A DNA stretch of 46,395 nucleotides. Origin: a virus. This document shows positions 5,724-14,495 of this stretch, in pieces (the first letter of the stretch is position 1; each line of letters begins with the position of its first letter). The notes below the pieces were generated by a model that had not been told where the DNA came from, did not search any database, and was given only the letters and a program-made list of their open reading frames with translations. Where the stretch lies: the IMG/VR virus record IMGVR_UViG_3300023179_000174, positions 1 through 46,395 of that record, one strand, 5' to 3'. The translations under genes were made by a program, and so were the position numbers.

Positions 5724-7232
5724 ATGCCTACCGCTGAGCAGCTCAAGCGGCAGTTTGGTCTGCCGTTTTATAGACCGCATCCAAAACAGGATGCGTTCCA
5801 TAGGGCGTTCGATTACAAAGGGCGATATCTGCGGACTGGCAATCGGTTTGGGAAATCCGATTGCGGTGCGGCAGAAGACTGCGCTTGGTTGCTCGGCGAA
5901 AGGGTGTGGTATCCTAAGGGGGATAGTGCAAGAACGGGTGGAATTCCAAAACATCCGGTGAAGGGTTTGTTGGTTTGTCAAGACAACGACAAAGCGGAAG
6001 AAGTTTTTCTTTCTATGATGGAAGGTGACCGAAGAGGAAAGTTTTTTAACTTTTTACCTGAAGGTCATGTGAAGTATAGTAAAAAAGGGAAGTTTATCAA
6101 TCAGCTGGAGGTTCCGCGGCTGGATGGAAGAGGAACTTCTGTTTTGAAGGTTTACACCGAGCATGCGTATAAGCAAAATCCGCTTGGTGCGGAGAGTTCT
6201 GATTGGGATTTTATCCATGTGGATGAACCAATTTCAAAGTCGTTGTGGGAAGCTGTCAGCCGCGGTTTGATGGACCGGAATGGAAAGTACTGGTTTACGT
6301 GTACACCTTTAAAACAAGCGTGGATCAACCATCATTTTATCCCACCAGAAATGATGAGGTCCGGAACGAAGGAACATATTAAACACCGGAATCTTTGGAC
6401 TACGTTTGGAACGGTTTGGGATAATCCGTATATTTCGGAAGAAGCGGTGAATGACTATCTCTCTACACTTTCGCCTTCTGAGCGCGCGTGTAGAGAGAAA
6501 GGGATTCCTATTGCACTTTCTGGGTTGGTTTATAAGGAGTTTGATCCGGACAGACATTTGTTGAAAGATGTTCCGCATGGATGGGATGATTGGGTTACAC
6601 CGCCGTTGAATTACACGTTGCGTGTTTTAATTGACTTGCATCCGAAGAAGCCGCATGCGGTGAGCTTTTGGGCGACCTCTCCTACAGGACAGAAAATCAA
6701 CTTTTACGAAATCTATGCACAGGTGTTGATTCCAGCTTTGATTGAACATATTAAAGCTGTAGTTGGTAGCCGTTTTGTTTATCAGTTTTTGTGTGATCCG
6801 ATTGCGTGGATTGTGAATCCGGTGACTGGTAGTTGCTGGGCCGATGAATTTTTTAAAGAAGGTCTTCCAATTCAACCGGCGTCAAAGCAGTTGGAATATG
6901 GAATCACAAAAACACAAGCGGAGCTTTCGAAGGAGTCGTTGTATTTTTCTCCTAACTGTATTGAAACTATCCATGAGTTCGATAACTACTCTTGGCAAGA
7001 TAACAAAGAGAAGCCAGAAGATGATCGAGATCATATGATGGAAAACTTGTATCGTTTTGTTTTGAGTGGCGGTGATTGGATTGACACATCTTCTGGTCCG
7101 CCAAAAGCCCCTAAATTGAATTTGTCGGATTCTGCTGCGGCAATACGTCTTCGTGGAGCAAGAAGTGCAATCTCTTTTGCACAGAGTCGCCCAAGAGGTG
7201 CAGGAAAAAGAGATTCACGTTACCCTAGATAA
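5724..7232 (+). CDS. terL: Large terminase subunit
   Basis: This encodes 502 residues of the ATPase-nuclease that powers DNA packaging and cuts concatemers. The ATPase domain has a Walker A variant GNRFGKS (residues 39-45) and a Walker B with catalytic acids in IHVDEP (D167, E168), followed by a TCTP coupling segment. The RNase H-like nuclease shows D304 (LIDLH), D358 (LCDP) and D436-H437 (DRDH), the expected acidic triad. The ATG at 5724 is chosen because the frame-open GTG at 5700 lies inside the previous gene. It joins the portal gene by a TAATG overlap, the usual terminase-portal order. Confidence 0.93.
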   Translation: MPTAEQLKRQFGLPFYRPHPKQDAFHRAFDYKGRYLRTGNRFGKSDCGAAEDCAWLLGERVWYPKGDSARTGGIPKHPVKGLLVCQDNDKAEEVFLSMMEGDRRGKFFNFLPEGHVKYSKKGKFINQLEVPRLDGRGTSVLKVYTEHAYKQNPLGAESSDWDFIHVDEPISKSLWEAVSRGLMDRNGKYWFTCTPLKQAWINHHFIPPEMMRSGTKEHIKHRNLWTTFGTVWDNPYISEEAVNDYLSTLSPSERACREKGIPIALSGLVYKEFDPDRHLLKDVPHGWDDWVTPPLNYTLRVLIDLHPKKPHAVSFWATSPTGQKINFYEIYAQVLIPALIEHIKAVVGSRFVYQFLCDPIAWIVNPVTGSCWADEFFKEGLPIQPASKQLEYGITKTQAELSKESLYFSPNCIETIHEFDNYSWQDNKEKPEDDRDHMMENLYRFVLSGGDWIDTSSGPPKAPKLNLSDSAAAIRLRGARSAISFAQSRPRGAGKRDSRYPR

Positions 7233-9166
7233 TGAAAACAAAGCTGACACTTAACGAACGTATTGCAGAAGAACAACAAGATGAAGAGCTTGTTGAACTT
7301 CGTGATATGTGTTTGCGGCTTGTTAAGCATTCTAAAAGTAAAATGAGCGAGTTTTACGCTCGTTGGGATCGCAACTGGGAGATTTATAAAGGGAAAAAGA
7401 TCGCGGACGAAGAAGACCTTGAGGCACGAGATGCAAACGAGCCTGAAAAAGTTATCGTTCCGATGAATTTTGCGGATGCGCAGACTTTTATCGCTTTTTG
7501 TTTTTTGCTTTTTCAGCGGAGTAAGAATTTCTTTGAGATGGATCCAACGGGAGAAGAAGATTATCTCCTTAGGTTGGATTGTGAAAAGATTTTAGGTAGA
7601 GATCTTAGAAAAAATAAGTGGCCCACAAAACTTTACCAGTTTCTGCAAGACATTGCCGTCATGGGTGTGGGTGTGTTGAAAGAATGGTGGACGGTAGATA
7701 AAGCTAGATTCGTTGACCCAATGGCAGTGGAACTTGGTTTAGAGGAAGTTGCCCCAACAGAAGAGTTAGTAACCTACGAAGGAAATAAGATCGCTAACGT
7801 TTCGCCCTACTTGTTTTTCCCGGATTGCCGTGTTCCGTTGTCAGACTGGGAAGAAGGGCAATTTGCTGCTGATGAAAGTGAAGTTACGAAAGAGTCAATG
7901 CTAAAAGAGGCGGCTGATGGCAACTATTTTGGGGTAGAGCATGTGGAAAAACTAACTTTAGATCGCTTAAAGTCGCACGGCGGTACAAGGTTAGAAGGCG
8001 TTAATGATTTTGTTGGCAAACAACCTAAACGCACTTTAAAACGGAAGGGAGAAGACAAAAAAGATGATGTTAATGAGGTGATGTGTAAGCTTGAAATTCA
8101 CATTGACCTCATCCCGGAAGATTACAACTTAGGAATTGAAGATTATCCAGTTCGGTTTTCGATTGTCATTCTTAACAACGACCGAATTGTTAAAATTAGT
8201 CGTCTTCATTACCTTCACCGCAAATTCCCTTACAATGTCGCGCAGTTTTCGCCTACTATGCACGAGCAAGTAGGCATGGCATTGTCAGATGTGACTTTTA
8301 ATTTGCAAGAAATCATGACCTGGTTGTTTAATTCCAGGTTGTTGTCTGTGCGAAGAGCTTTGGACGGTAAAACTGTGTTGGATTTGGACTTTGTCGACCC
8401 AGATTCGTTTGCCGATCCGTTGTCGCCTTACATTTTCTTGAAAAAAGGCGCACCGAAGATCGGCGTTGATAAATTCTTTGCGCAATTGCAGTTTAGAGAC
8501 AGCACGGCGAATAACTTCGCGGAGATTTCACAGATTAGAGGGATTTCGCAAGAATGCACTGGGGTTAACGATAATGCCATGGGACAAATGTCAAGTGGGC
8601 GGAGGTCTGCAACGGAAGCTAGGGCAGCAAACTCTGGTGCAAGCGCAAGGTTGAAAACTCCTGCTGTGATGATTTACAACGATGGGATTGCACCAATGGG
8701 ACAAAAGATGTTGAGTAATTCGCGACAGGGGATTTCTTTGCCGACTTTTGTCAAAATTGTTGGAAAAGCACCAATCACTGTTGGCATGGCTCCAATGCAA
8801 CAGCAGATTACTGTGGAGCAAAGATATGAACAATTCCGTCCGTTGGATTGGCGCGAGTTAGTGGGTTCTGAAGATTTCTTTGTTCTCGACAACACGGTGG
8901 AAAGCGAACGCGCTTTTATTGCACAGTCCTTGCAAGAACTTATTGGAATGATTATGACCAATCCCAATAACGCGGTTATTTTTGACTTAGATCCAAAAGC
9001 CATGATTAATGAGATCCTAGAATTGCGTGGAGTTGGTCGCGCTGGAAGATTTTCTTTACACTTCAATAATCCAAATGCAAGCGGACTTTTACAAAAACAA
9101 GGACAACCAGGAGTTAGCGGGGATAGCACAGGAGATACGGGATTTCCGACAGAGTCGCCTGTATAA
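7232..9166 (+). CDS. Portal (head-tail connector) protein
   Basis: This encodes 644 residues, directly behind the terminase. Portal proteins form a dodecameric ring at one capsid vertex and are the channel for DNA entry and exit. Visible family signs are the helical start, a segment on virion-wing features (VAVMGVGVLKEWW), the KFPYNVAQFSP hinge and the GRRSATEARAANSG loop near residues 452-465, which resembles the conserved clip/stem region of long podovirus-type portals. The length is in the upper range for that type. The 3' end is overlapped in another frame by the next gene. Confidence 0.88.
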   Translation: MKTKLTLNERIAEEQQDEELVELRDMCLRLVKHSKSKMSEFYARWDRNWEIYKGKKIADEEDLEARDANEPEKVIVPMNFADAQTFIAFCFLLFQRSKNFFEMDPTGEEDYLLRLDCEKILGRDLRKNKWPTKLYQFLQDIAVMGVGVLKEWWTVDKARFVDPMAVELGLEEVAPTEELVTYEGNKIANVSPYLFFPDCRVPLSDWEEGQFAADESEVTKESMLKEAADGNYFGVEHVEKLTLDRLKSHGGTRLEGVNDFVGKQPKRTLKRKGEDKKDDVNEVMCKLEIHIDLIPEDYNLGIEDYPVRFSIVILNNDRIVKISRLHYLHRKFPYNVAQFSPTMHEQVGMALSDVTFNLQEIMTWLFNSRLLSVRRALDGKTVLDLDFVDPDSFADPLSPYIFLKKGAPKIGVDKFFAQLQFRDSTANNFAEISQIRGISQECTGVNDNAMGQMSSGRRSATEARAANSGASARLKTPAVMIYNDGIAPMGQKMLSNSRQGISLPTFVKIVGKAPITVGMAPMQQQITVEQRYEQFRPLDWRELVGSEDFFVLDNTVESERAFIAQSLQELIGMIMTNPNNAVIFDLDPKAMINEILELRGVGRAGRFSLHFNNPNASGLLQKQGQPGVSGDSTGDTGFPTESPV

Positions 9167-9365
9167 AATCTTCGTGGCAGATTGGGAAAACAAAGAACAA
9201 ACGTTTAACGCTGCGTGCAAACTTCCGGTAACAGGAATGGAAATTTTCTTCGCACGTGAACAAGCCGTTGGTGGATCGGTTGTAGCCGAAACTGCAAAAC
9301 AATGGTTTGAAATTGTGGAAGAAGAAATCATAACAAAAATCAAATCAAGAAAGAAAGGAAGTTAA
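9075..9365 (+). CDS. Small protein overlapping the portal gene
   Basis: This encodes 96 residues from the ATG at 9075 (MQADFYKNKDNQ), nested in the last 92 bases of the portal gene in another frame. An earlier in-frame start at 9027 would lengthen the overlap. It is helical, contains ADWENKEQTFNAACKLPVTGMEIFFAREQAVGG and ends in a basic patch. A small head-assembly or connector factor is inferred from its place between portal and scaffold; no family was recognised. Confidence 0.65.
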   Translation: MQADFYKNKDNQELAGIAQEIRDFRQSRLYKIFVADWENKEQTFNAACKLPVTGMEIFFAREQAVGGSVVAETAKQWFEIVEEEIITKIKSRKKGS

Positions 9366-9368
9366 GGT

Positions 9369-10133
9369 ATGGAAGACGAATTGGATGACAATATTGATGA
9401 CTTTGATGACATCGACGATGTTGATGGGCTTGACGATGGTGGTGATGATGATCAGGTTTCTGATAGTGGTTCCAGTTCTGGAACTTACACCAGAGAACAA
9501 GTCATGGACATGCTGGAAATGGCTCGCAAGGGTCAACAACCGGCAGCTTCTGTGCAACCACAACAACTAACCACAGAGCAAATTGAAGAGGTTAAACGCC
9601 AACTTCGTTACCCACAAGTTAACAAAGAACTTGTAACTGAAATCCTTGGTGAATTGGGAGATGAAGATGCGTACAAACGTGCTTCAGCTGGACTTACTAA
9701 GTTTGTTGAAGCGCTCTCCCAACATGCACGTGCACAAACTGATGCTATTGTTGCTTACCGTTTGCAACAAATGCAACAGCAAGTGCAACCGCTTGTAGAT
9801 CAAACTCAACAACAAAAACAATCGAATTTCATTGAGAATGTCGCAAAGCGGTTCCCAGCACTTGGTGGAAAGAAGAAAGCAATTGCTCAAGCTGTCCAAC
9901 AAATGCGGATGTCTGGTTACATCAACGATGACATTACTGCTGCAATGCGCGACACCGCTCGAACCGCGGCTTCGATCATCCGGGTGGGTGATCCAACCTT
10001 TAGGTTGAAGCAAACTTCCAATGGATCTGGCGGAATGCAAAGCTTGGGTCGTCCCGGTGCAGGCACCAAAGGCGGTGCAAGTTCTTCTAAAAAAGGGCAA
10101 ACTGCTCCAGCTTGGAAGGACATCTGGTCCTAA
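9369..10133 (+). CDS. Probable scaffolding protein
   Basis: This encodes 254 residues. The first about 45 residues are extremely acidic (runs of Asp/Glu), followed by a Gln-rich helical middle and a Ser/Gly/Lys tail ending in APAWKDIWS. Acidic, helical, Gln-rich proteins between portal and major capsid genes are typically scaffolds that direct procapsid assembly and leave or are cleaved afterwards; the basic C-terminal part would contact the shell. An AAGGAAG sequence about 9 bases before the ATG is one of the few recognisable ribosome-binding sites in the window. Confidence 0.75.
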   Translation: MEDELDDNIDDFDDIDDVDGLDDGGDDDQVSDSGSSSGTYTREQVMDMLEMARKGQQPAASVQPQQLTTEQIEEVKRQLRYPQVNKELVTEILGELGDEDAYKRASAGLTKFVEALSQHARAQTDAIVAYRLQQMQQQVQPLVDQTQQQKQSNFIENVAKRFPALGGKKKAIAQAVQQMRMSGYINDDITAAMRDTARTAASIIRVGDPTFRLKQTSNGSGGMQSLGRPGAGTKGGASSSKKGQTAPAWKDIWS

Positions 10134-10148
10134 ACACATAAAAACAAA

Positions 10149-11510
10149 ATGCTAACTGGATTGACAACTAGTGCTACCGGGGAATCCTGGTGGTCCGAGA
10201 AAGCCCGTCGTCGGGTTTTCTATCAGTATCCACAGGGAGCTGCGCCTTTGATGGGCTTGCTTTCCATGATGGATGAACAAGAGGTGGATAAACCAAAGTT
10301 TGCCATCTTCGAAGAACGGTTCGAGAATTACTGCTCGAAAACTGCGGCTTATAATGCGGCTGGTCCGTTTGCGGATGAGTCGAACACAAACTTGACCACG
10401 TCTGGTTGGACTAAATCCGCCGGCGACGCGGTCAAGTTGAAAGTTACAGATGGAACGAAGTTCCGTGAGCGTGATGTCATCGAAGTAATGAAAGTTCCCT
10501 CAACCGGAACTGCGCTACTCAAGGTTATTGCTGTTGTGGAGTCTATCTCTTCTAACACTCTTACCCTGAAGCTTCTTCGTGGTGTCACCAACGCACTCAA
10601 CACTACTGCGGTTAACGGTCTCATCGTGCAAGCGACTGGTACCGCGGCTGGTGAAGGTGTTCGGTCCAAGTCTGGACAAAACTCTCGACCGTTTGAAGTC
10701 GAGAATTACACCCAGATCTTCCGGACTGCGTTTCATCTTACCCGTAACGCACTCAAAGCTGGGTTGCGTTACGACTCCTCTGGTGAATACAAAGTCAAAG
10801 CGAAGAAAAATGCTTTGCGTCACTCCATCCTCTTGGAACGTTCCTTCTTCTTTGGACAGCGCTACGAAGATACCGTTGTCAATGAAGATGGTGACACCGT
10901 TCCGCGGAGATTCATGGGCGGCATCGAATGGTACCTTCGCCAGTGGGAACTTGGTAATACCGGTAACGGTGGTGCTGGAAACTATCGTGTTGGTGGTTCT
11001 GATGTTTCTACTTCCGCATGGGACACCACAGACGAAAAGCGCATTATCGAAGTCAACGGCAACATGTCTGGAAGCCAATTCGAAATGCTTCTTGAACGTT
11101 TGTTCCGTTTCACCAACGACACCTCCTACGAAAAACTCGGTTTCTGCGGTGGCAGATTCCTCAAAGCCTTCGTAGAATACGTTGGCTCAAATCACGTTGT
11201 AAAACGTGAAATGTTCCAAGTCGGAAAAGCTGGCTTCGAATGCCATGAGTATGAAACACCCTTTGGGTCAATCTTTCTCAAAACGCACCCGTTGTTTAAC
11301 GACAACGCAGCTCTCTGGCACGACTGCTTCTTCCTTGACCTTGCAGACTTCACTTACACCTACCTGCAAGACTCGGATACTGAACTCCTCAAAAACCGTC
11401 AACTCCCCGATGCGGATTACCGCAAAGACGAGTGGCTAACTGAGTGCGGTTTGGAAGTCATCATGCCAGAACAAAACATGATTCTGCGTGGTGTAGAATC
11501 TATTGGTTAA
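10149..11510 (+). CDS. Major capsid protein (DUF5309/SU10 type)
   Basis: This encodes 453 residues. The sequence follows the DUF5309/SU10 major capsid pattern: an N-terminal arm, a beta-rich insertion (about residues 85-175) and the core block with FEVENYTQIFRTAFHLT (about 180-196), a Lys/Arg-rich spine helix (KNALRHSILLERSFFFG) and a C-terminal axial domain. It forms the icosahedral HK97-fold shell. It is preceded by AACACATAAAAACAAA and no Shine-Dalgarno sequence, remarkable for what should be the most abundant phage protein. Confidence 0.88.
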   Translation: MLTGLTTSATGESWWSEKARRRVFYQYPQGAAPLMGLLSMMDEQEVDKPKFAIFEERFENYCSKTAAYNAAGPFADESNTNLTTSGWTKSAGDAVKLKVTDGTKFRERDVIEVMKVPSTGTALLKVIAVVESISSNTLTLKLLRGVTNALNTTAVNGLIVQATGTAAGEGVRSKSGQNSRPFEVENYTQIFRTAFHLTRNALKAGLRYDSSGEYKVKAKKNALRHSILLERSFFFGQRYEDTVVNEDGDTVPRRFMGGIEWYLRQWELGNTGNGGAGNYRVGGSDVSTSAWDTTDEKRIIEVNGNMSGSQFEMLLERLFRFTNDTSYEKLGFCGGRFLKAFVEYVGSNHVVKREMFQVGKAGFECHEYETPFGSIFLKTHPLFNDNAALWHDCFFLDLADFTYTYLQDSDTELLKNRQLPDADYRKDEWLTECGLEVIMPEQNMILRGVESIG

Positions 11511-11514
11511 CACA

Positions 11515-11883
11515 ATGCGCACTTACACTGACTCTGGTAGAAACTTGGTATTCACCTCAGAACGAATCACCACTCTGCCAGGTGCAAATGGTCGCTCAAT
11601 CGTGTTTGAGCGCGTGCGTGCGACCGCAACCGGTTCTGTAACTGCAACACGTATTGGTAACATCGGACGTGTGCTACAGTTCAAAGAAGTACTTGGCATT
11701 TGCTCAGCAAAAAAGGTCGCTGCTTCAACAGTTACTGGCCTTCCTGCTGAATCCATGCCGCAATTCACACATGGTAAATCTGACCCAAAAGACGTCACGT
11801 TGCAGTATTTCAACTTCGACACTGACGAAATTTCACTTTCAAATGGAGAATACTACGAGTTCGTAGTCTTTGGCACCATTTGA
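11515..11883 (+). CDS. Probable head decoration/accessory capsid protein
   Basis: This encodes 122 residues from the ATG at 11515, 4 bases after the capsid stop. The predicted fold is all-beta with many Thr/Val strands (RNLVFTSERITTLPGANGR, TRIGNIGRVLQFKEV) and no charged helices. A short beta protein directly after the capsid gene is usually a decoration or head-stabilising protein. No family was recognised, and a head-fibre or connector role is possible. Confidence 0.65.
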   Translation: MRTYTDSGRNLVFTSERITTLPGANGRSIVFERVRATATGSVTATRIGNIGRVLQFKEVLGICSAKKVAASTVTGLPAESMPQFTHGKSDPKDVTLQYFNFDTDEISLSNGEYYEFVVFGTI

Positions 11884-11914
11884 AACAACAACACAAAAAC
11901 GAAAGGTAACCATT

Positions 11915-12097
11915 ATGGCTAAACCAATCAGCTTCAACGACGAAGCACCTATTCCTTCCAAGGAAGTCAAGGACACTGCAATGCTTACGCCAGGCGCGCG
12001 TGAGAAGAATCAGACCGGGACTAATTCCACTAAGCGCCACGTGTCCGGAAAACATAAGCCATTCGGCAAAGGCGGCGCAAAAGGCCATCCGGATTGA
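11915..12097 (+). CDS. Small basic low-complexity protein
   Basis: This encodes 60 residues from the ATG at 11915, which has AAAGG about 10 bases upstream; the in-frame start at 11870 would lie inside the previous gene. The C-terminal half is very basic and glycine-rich (KRHVSGKHKPFGKGGAKGHPD), consistent with a flexible nucleic-acid-binding or virion peptide. No domain was recognised. Confidence 0.6.
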   Translation: MAKPISFNDEAPIPSKEVKDTAMLTPGAREKNQTGTNSTKRHVSGKHKPFGKGGAKGHPD

Positions 12098-12112
12098 ACC
12101 ACCACTACGCAG

Positions 12113-12841
12113 ATGTCACTCTCCAAAATTAAAAAGCAAGTTTGTTTTTATTTACAACGTCCCGCTTCCGAGCTGACGTTCGATAGTGAAGACATGCTCC
12201 TTATCGAGCTGAACGAGTCCCGCAAAGATATTGAAAAGTTACACAACTTTCGACATCTTCGTGCAACCGGTCAGTGTGAAGTGACATCTGCCGCTGGTTT
12301 TGATTTACGCCAGTTGGTAACTGACAACGATAAGCGCTTTAAATCCTTGCGCGAGTTGTGGTTAGTTACCGCTGGCGTAGGTCGGTTTCCAATTATTTGG
12401 AAAACCACCAAAGCACATTTCAACCGTGCAGCAAAATTTCAACGCCGCATCTCCTCCTACGACACCACTTATCGTTACCCTGGAGACGCAGGCCAACAAA
12501 CTCTTTACAACAATCTCGTCTCTAACGTAATTGTCGATGGGTTCTTTTTGCGCATTTCCTCATTTACTGAGAATGTTACATTTGAAGTAACATGTCACAC
12601 ATGGGAAGCTGACTGGGAAGATTACGATGACAATAGTTCATTTTTTGCAGTTGAAGCACAGGACTATTTAAAATGGGCAACGATTGCAAAGCTGAATAAT
12701 TTTACTCAGACTTTTCCGGATATGCGGCAGGAAGGAACGGTGTCAAAAAATTCAATTGATAAGTCCCTGAATGCTGCGTTAGAGCTTTTAAGAGCTTCAG
12801 ATAACTACGATGGGTTGTCTGGGTATATTCCGATGCCATGA
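12113..12841 (+). CDS. Head-tail adaptor-like protein
   Basis: This encodes 242 residues. A helical N-terminus (SLSKIKKQVCFYL...MLLIELNESRKDIEKLH) is followed by a beta-rich middle and a helical C-terminus. That order of an N-terminal helical bundle beginning with a short peptide-like start is typical of adaptor/neck proteins that dock under the portal, and the position after the capsid genes and before the large tail protein agrees. I could not assign a specific family. It overlaps the next gene by 4 bases (ATGA). Confidence 0.55.
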   Translation: MSLSKIKKQVCFYLQRPASELTFDSEDMLLIELNESRKDIEKLHNFRHLRATGQCEVTSAAGFDLRQLVTDNDKRFKSLRELWLVTAGVGRFPIIWKTTKAHFNRAAKFQRRISSYDTTYRYPGDAGQQTLYNNLVSNVIVDGFFLRISSFTENVTFEVTCHTWEADWEDYDDNSSFFAVEAQDYLKWATIAKLNNFTQTFPDMRQEGTVSKNSIDKSLNAALELLRASDNYDGLSGYIPMP

Positions 12842-14379
12842 GCGAAACGAATTCTCCAACAAATCCATTGCAAAATGCTGGGCCGTTAATTAAGGTCAGG
12901 CAACATGAGGTTTATGATCAGGATGTAGAGCGAGATCGAGTAATGCTCGGTCAACGGGTGTTACGTTATGATCAGGAGGTTGATCAGCGATTTACGCCAG
13001 ATTTTACACCAGAGTTCGGTAAGCTTGATGTTGGAATTCAAAACAACCAGAATGCAAGAAGGTCGCATTTTCAGTATGTCATCCTTGACACAGAAGATTT
13101 ATTTGAGCCGTTAGATCAGACAAGATTTCAACGCGATTTTGGCGGAGTAAATCTAACAACAAGAACGGAAATTCTTGATGCTACAAGTGGGCTTCCTGCA
13201 ACGGCAGATGATACTTTATTAGTGGTTAACAGCACTGTTGAACATCTTGATCGCGCGCATGCGATAAGAAAAACGACGACAGTAGATCGCTGGGCGCAGT
13301 TGGATAAAATTAACCCAAAAGACCCAGAAGCTGGTGGGAACAAAACAATTGAGAGAAGTCAAGTTGTTGCAAAAGGGACTACTCCTCCCAGCGGAGTTAA
13401 CGTTCTATCTGCGGAGATTCGTGATTTAACGGAATCGCAAGCTTTGCTTGTTTATAAGTTCGCGCCAGATGGGTTTCGTTCTAAATTTTCTTACTTTGAC
13501 ACAGATGAAGATGGTCTTGGGTGCAAAACGGTTGTAGAAGAGAAAATTGTAGAGCCAAATTTTACAAGACCTGAAACAGATTATCTTACCGTTGAACAAA
13601 AGTTAGTCGATCTTGGAAACGGTAAATTGCAGTTTGTGAAGAAGTCGGTAACATCTTGGCCGACTTTCACAGATTATGAAGAAGATCCAGAAACCGGATT
13701 GCGTGTTGAGGTTAAGCGTGAGATTCTTAACCGAGATGACATGCCTACGATTGATTACGGTGAAGCCGGAAAAATCAAAAGGCTTAAAATTCTTGATTGT
13801 CGCAAGGCACTGTTAGTTACAAGAACCGCGAATATTTCTTCATTTGAGTCTAAGACAATTCAAGAGTACCATAATGTTAGTTTTTATTTTCCGTCTTATC
13901 TTGATCCAGCAAACCCGTTTTCAATTCAAGGGTTTAGGCGTACAGTTGATACTGAAACCGGTGCAGAGACCTATGCAACATCGGTTACAACAAACAGAAC
14001 ATCCGATCACACATTTAAAATTCCTTGCAAGTTTGTAATTACGTTTCATTCGGCTCCTCCGACAATTTCTGAGATTTTTCAATTCAAGCCGATTGATCTT
14101 CGTTTGGAGAGTTCTGCGTTTCGAATCTTTGAAAATGATGTTCTTTGTGATGCTGGAATTCTTGCTTTTCGTGATGCGGACACAGCGGCAAGGTTAACCT
14201 TTAACATCCCAGCAAGTTCGCCAACTGCGTCGGAATATAAAGAAATGATGCGATTACGCTCAGAAGTACTCATCGCAGATGACATCACCCGTTGGAATTA
14301 TAATTTATGGAAACGAGTTCGAGTTTACCTCAAGATGCCGGATATTCGTCTGACACTAGGCGGGTATCTAAGTTATTAA
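12838..14379 (+). CDS. Large tail/neck structural protein, unrecognised
   Basis: This encodes 513 residues, mostly beta with repeated VEKKLVDLGNGK- and TVDRW-like strands, few Cys, and no enzymatic motif. The length and placement after the adaptor gene suggest a tail-tube, nozzle or tail-completion protein in a short-tailed virion. The composition (Asp, Thr, Phe, Val) suits a structural shell. The last 73 bases are overlapped by a small gene in another frame. Confidence 0.65.
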   Translation: MSETNSPTNPLQNAGPLIKVRQHEVYDQDVERDRVMLGQRVLRYDQEVDQRFTPDFTPEFGKLDVGIQNNQNARRSHFQYVILDTEDLFEPLDQTRFQRDFGGVNLTTRTEILDATSGLPATADDTLLVVNSTVEHLDRAHAIRKTTTVDRWAQLDKINPKDPEAGGNKTIERSQVVAKGTTPPSGVNVLSAEIRDLTESQALLVYKFAPDGFRSKFSYFDTDEDGLGCKTVVEEKIVEPNFTRPETDYLTVEQKLVDLGNGKLQFVKKSVTSWPTFTDYEEDPETGLRVEVKREILNRDDMPTIDYGEAGKIKRLKILDCRKALLVTRTANISSFESKTIQEYHNVSFYFPSYLDPANPFSIQGFRRTVDTETGAETYATSVTTNRTSDHTFKIPCKFVITFHSAPPTISEIFQFKPIDLRLESSAFRIFENDVLCDAGILAFRDADTAARLTFNIPASSPTASEYKEMMRLRSEVLIADDITRWNYNLWKRVRVYLKMPDIRLTLGGYLSY

Positions 14380-14495
14380 ATGCAATTCAAGAAGAAGCTG
14401 ACGAATTTCTTCAAATACAACAACAACACATTCAGCGACATCAACAACTTATCGCTGAAATTTCTCAGGAAACAACTCAACAACCTTCAGAATGA
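14307..14495 (+). CDS. Small Gln-rich helical protein
   Basis: This encodes 62 residues, predicted as one amphipathic helix (SKLLNAIQEEADEFLQIQQQHIQRHQQ). It begins inside the previous gene and its TGA overlaps the ATG of the glycosyltransferase (ATGA), the same coupling used throughout this operon. The start could be internal. Function is unknown; a coiled-coil linker or chaperone is possible. Confidence 0.5.
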   Translation: METSSSLPQDAGYSSDTRRVSKLLNAIQEEADEFLQIQQQHIQRHQQLIAEISQETTQQPSE

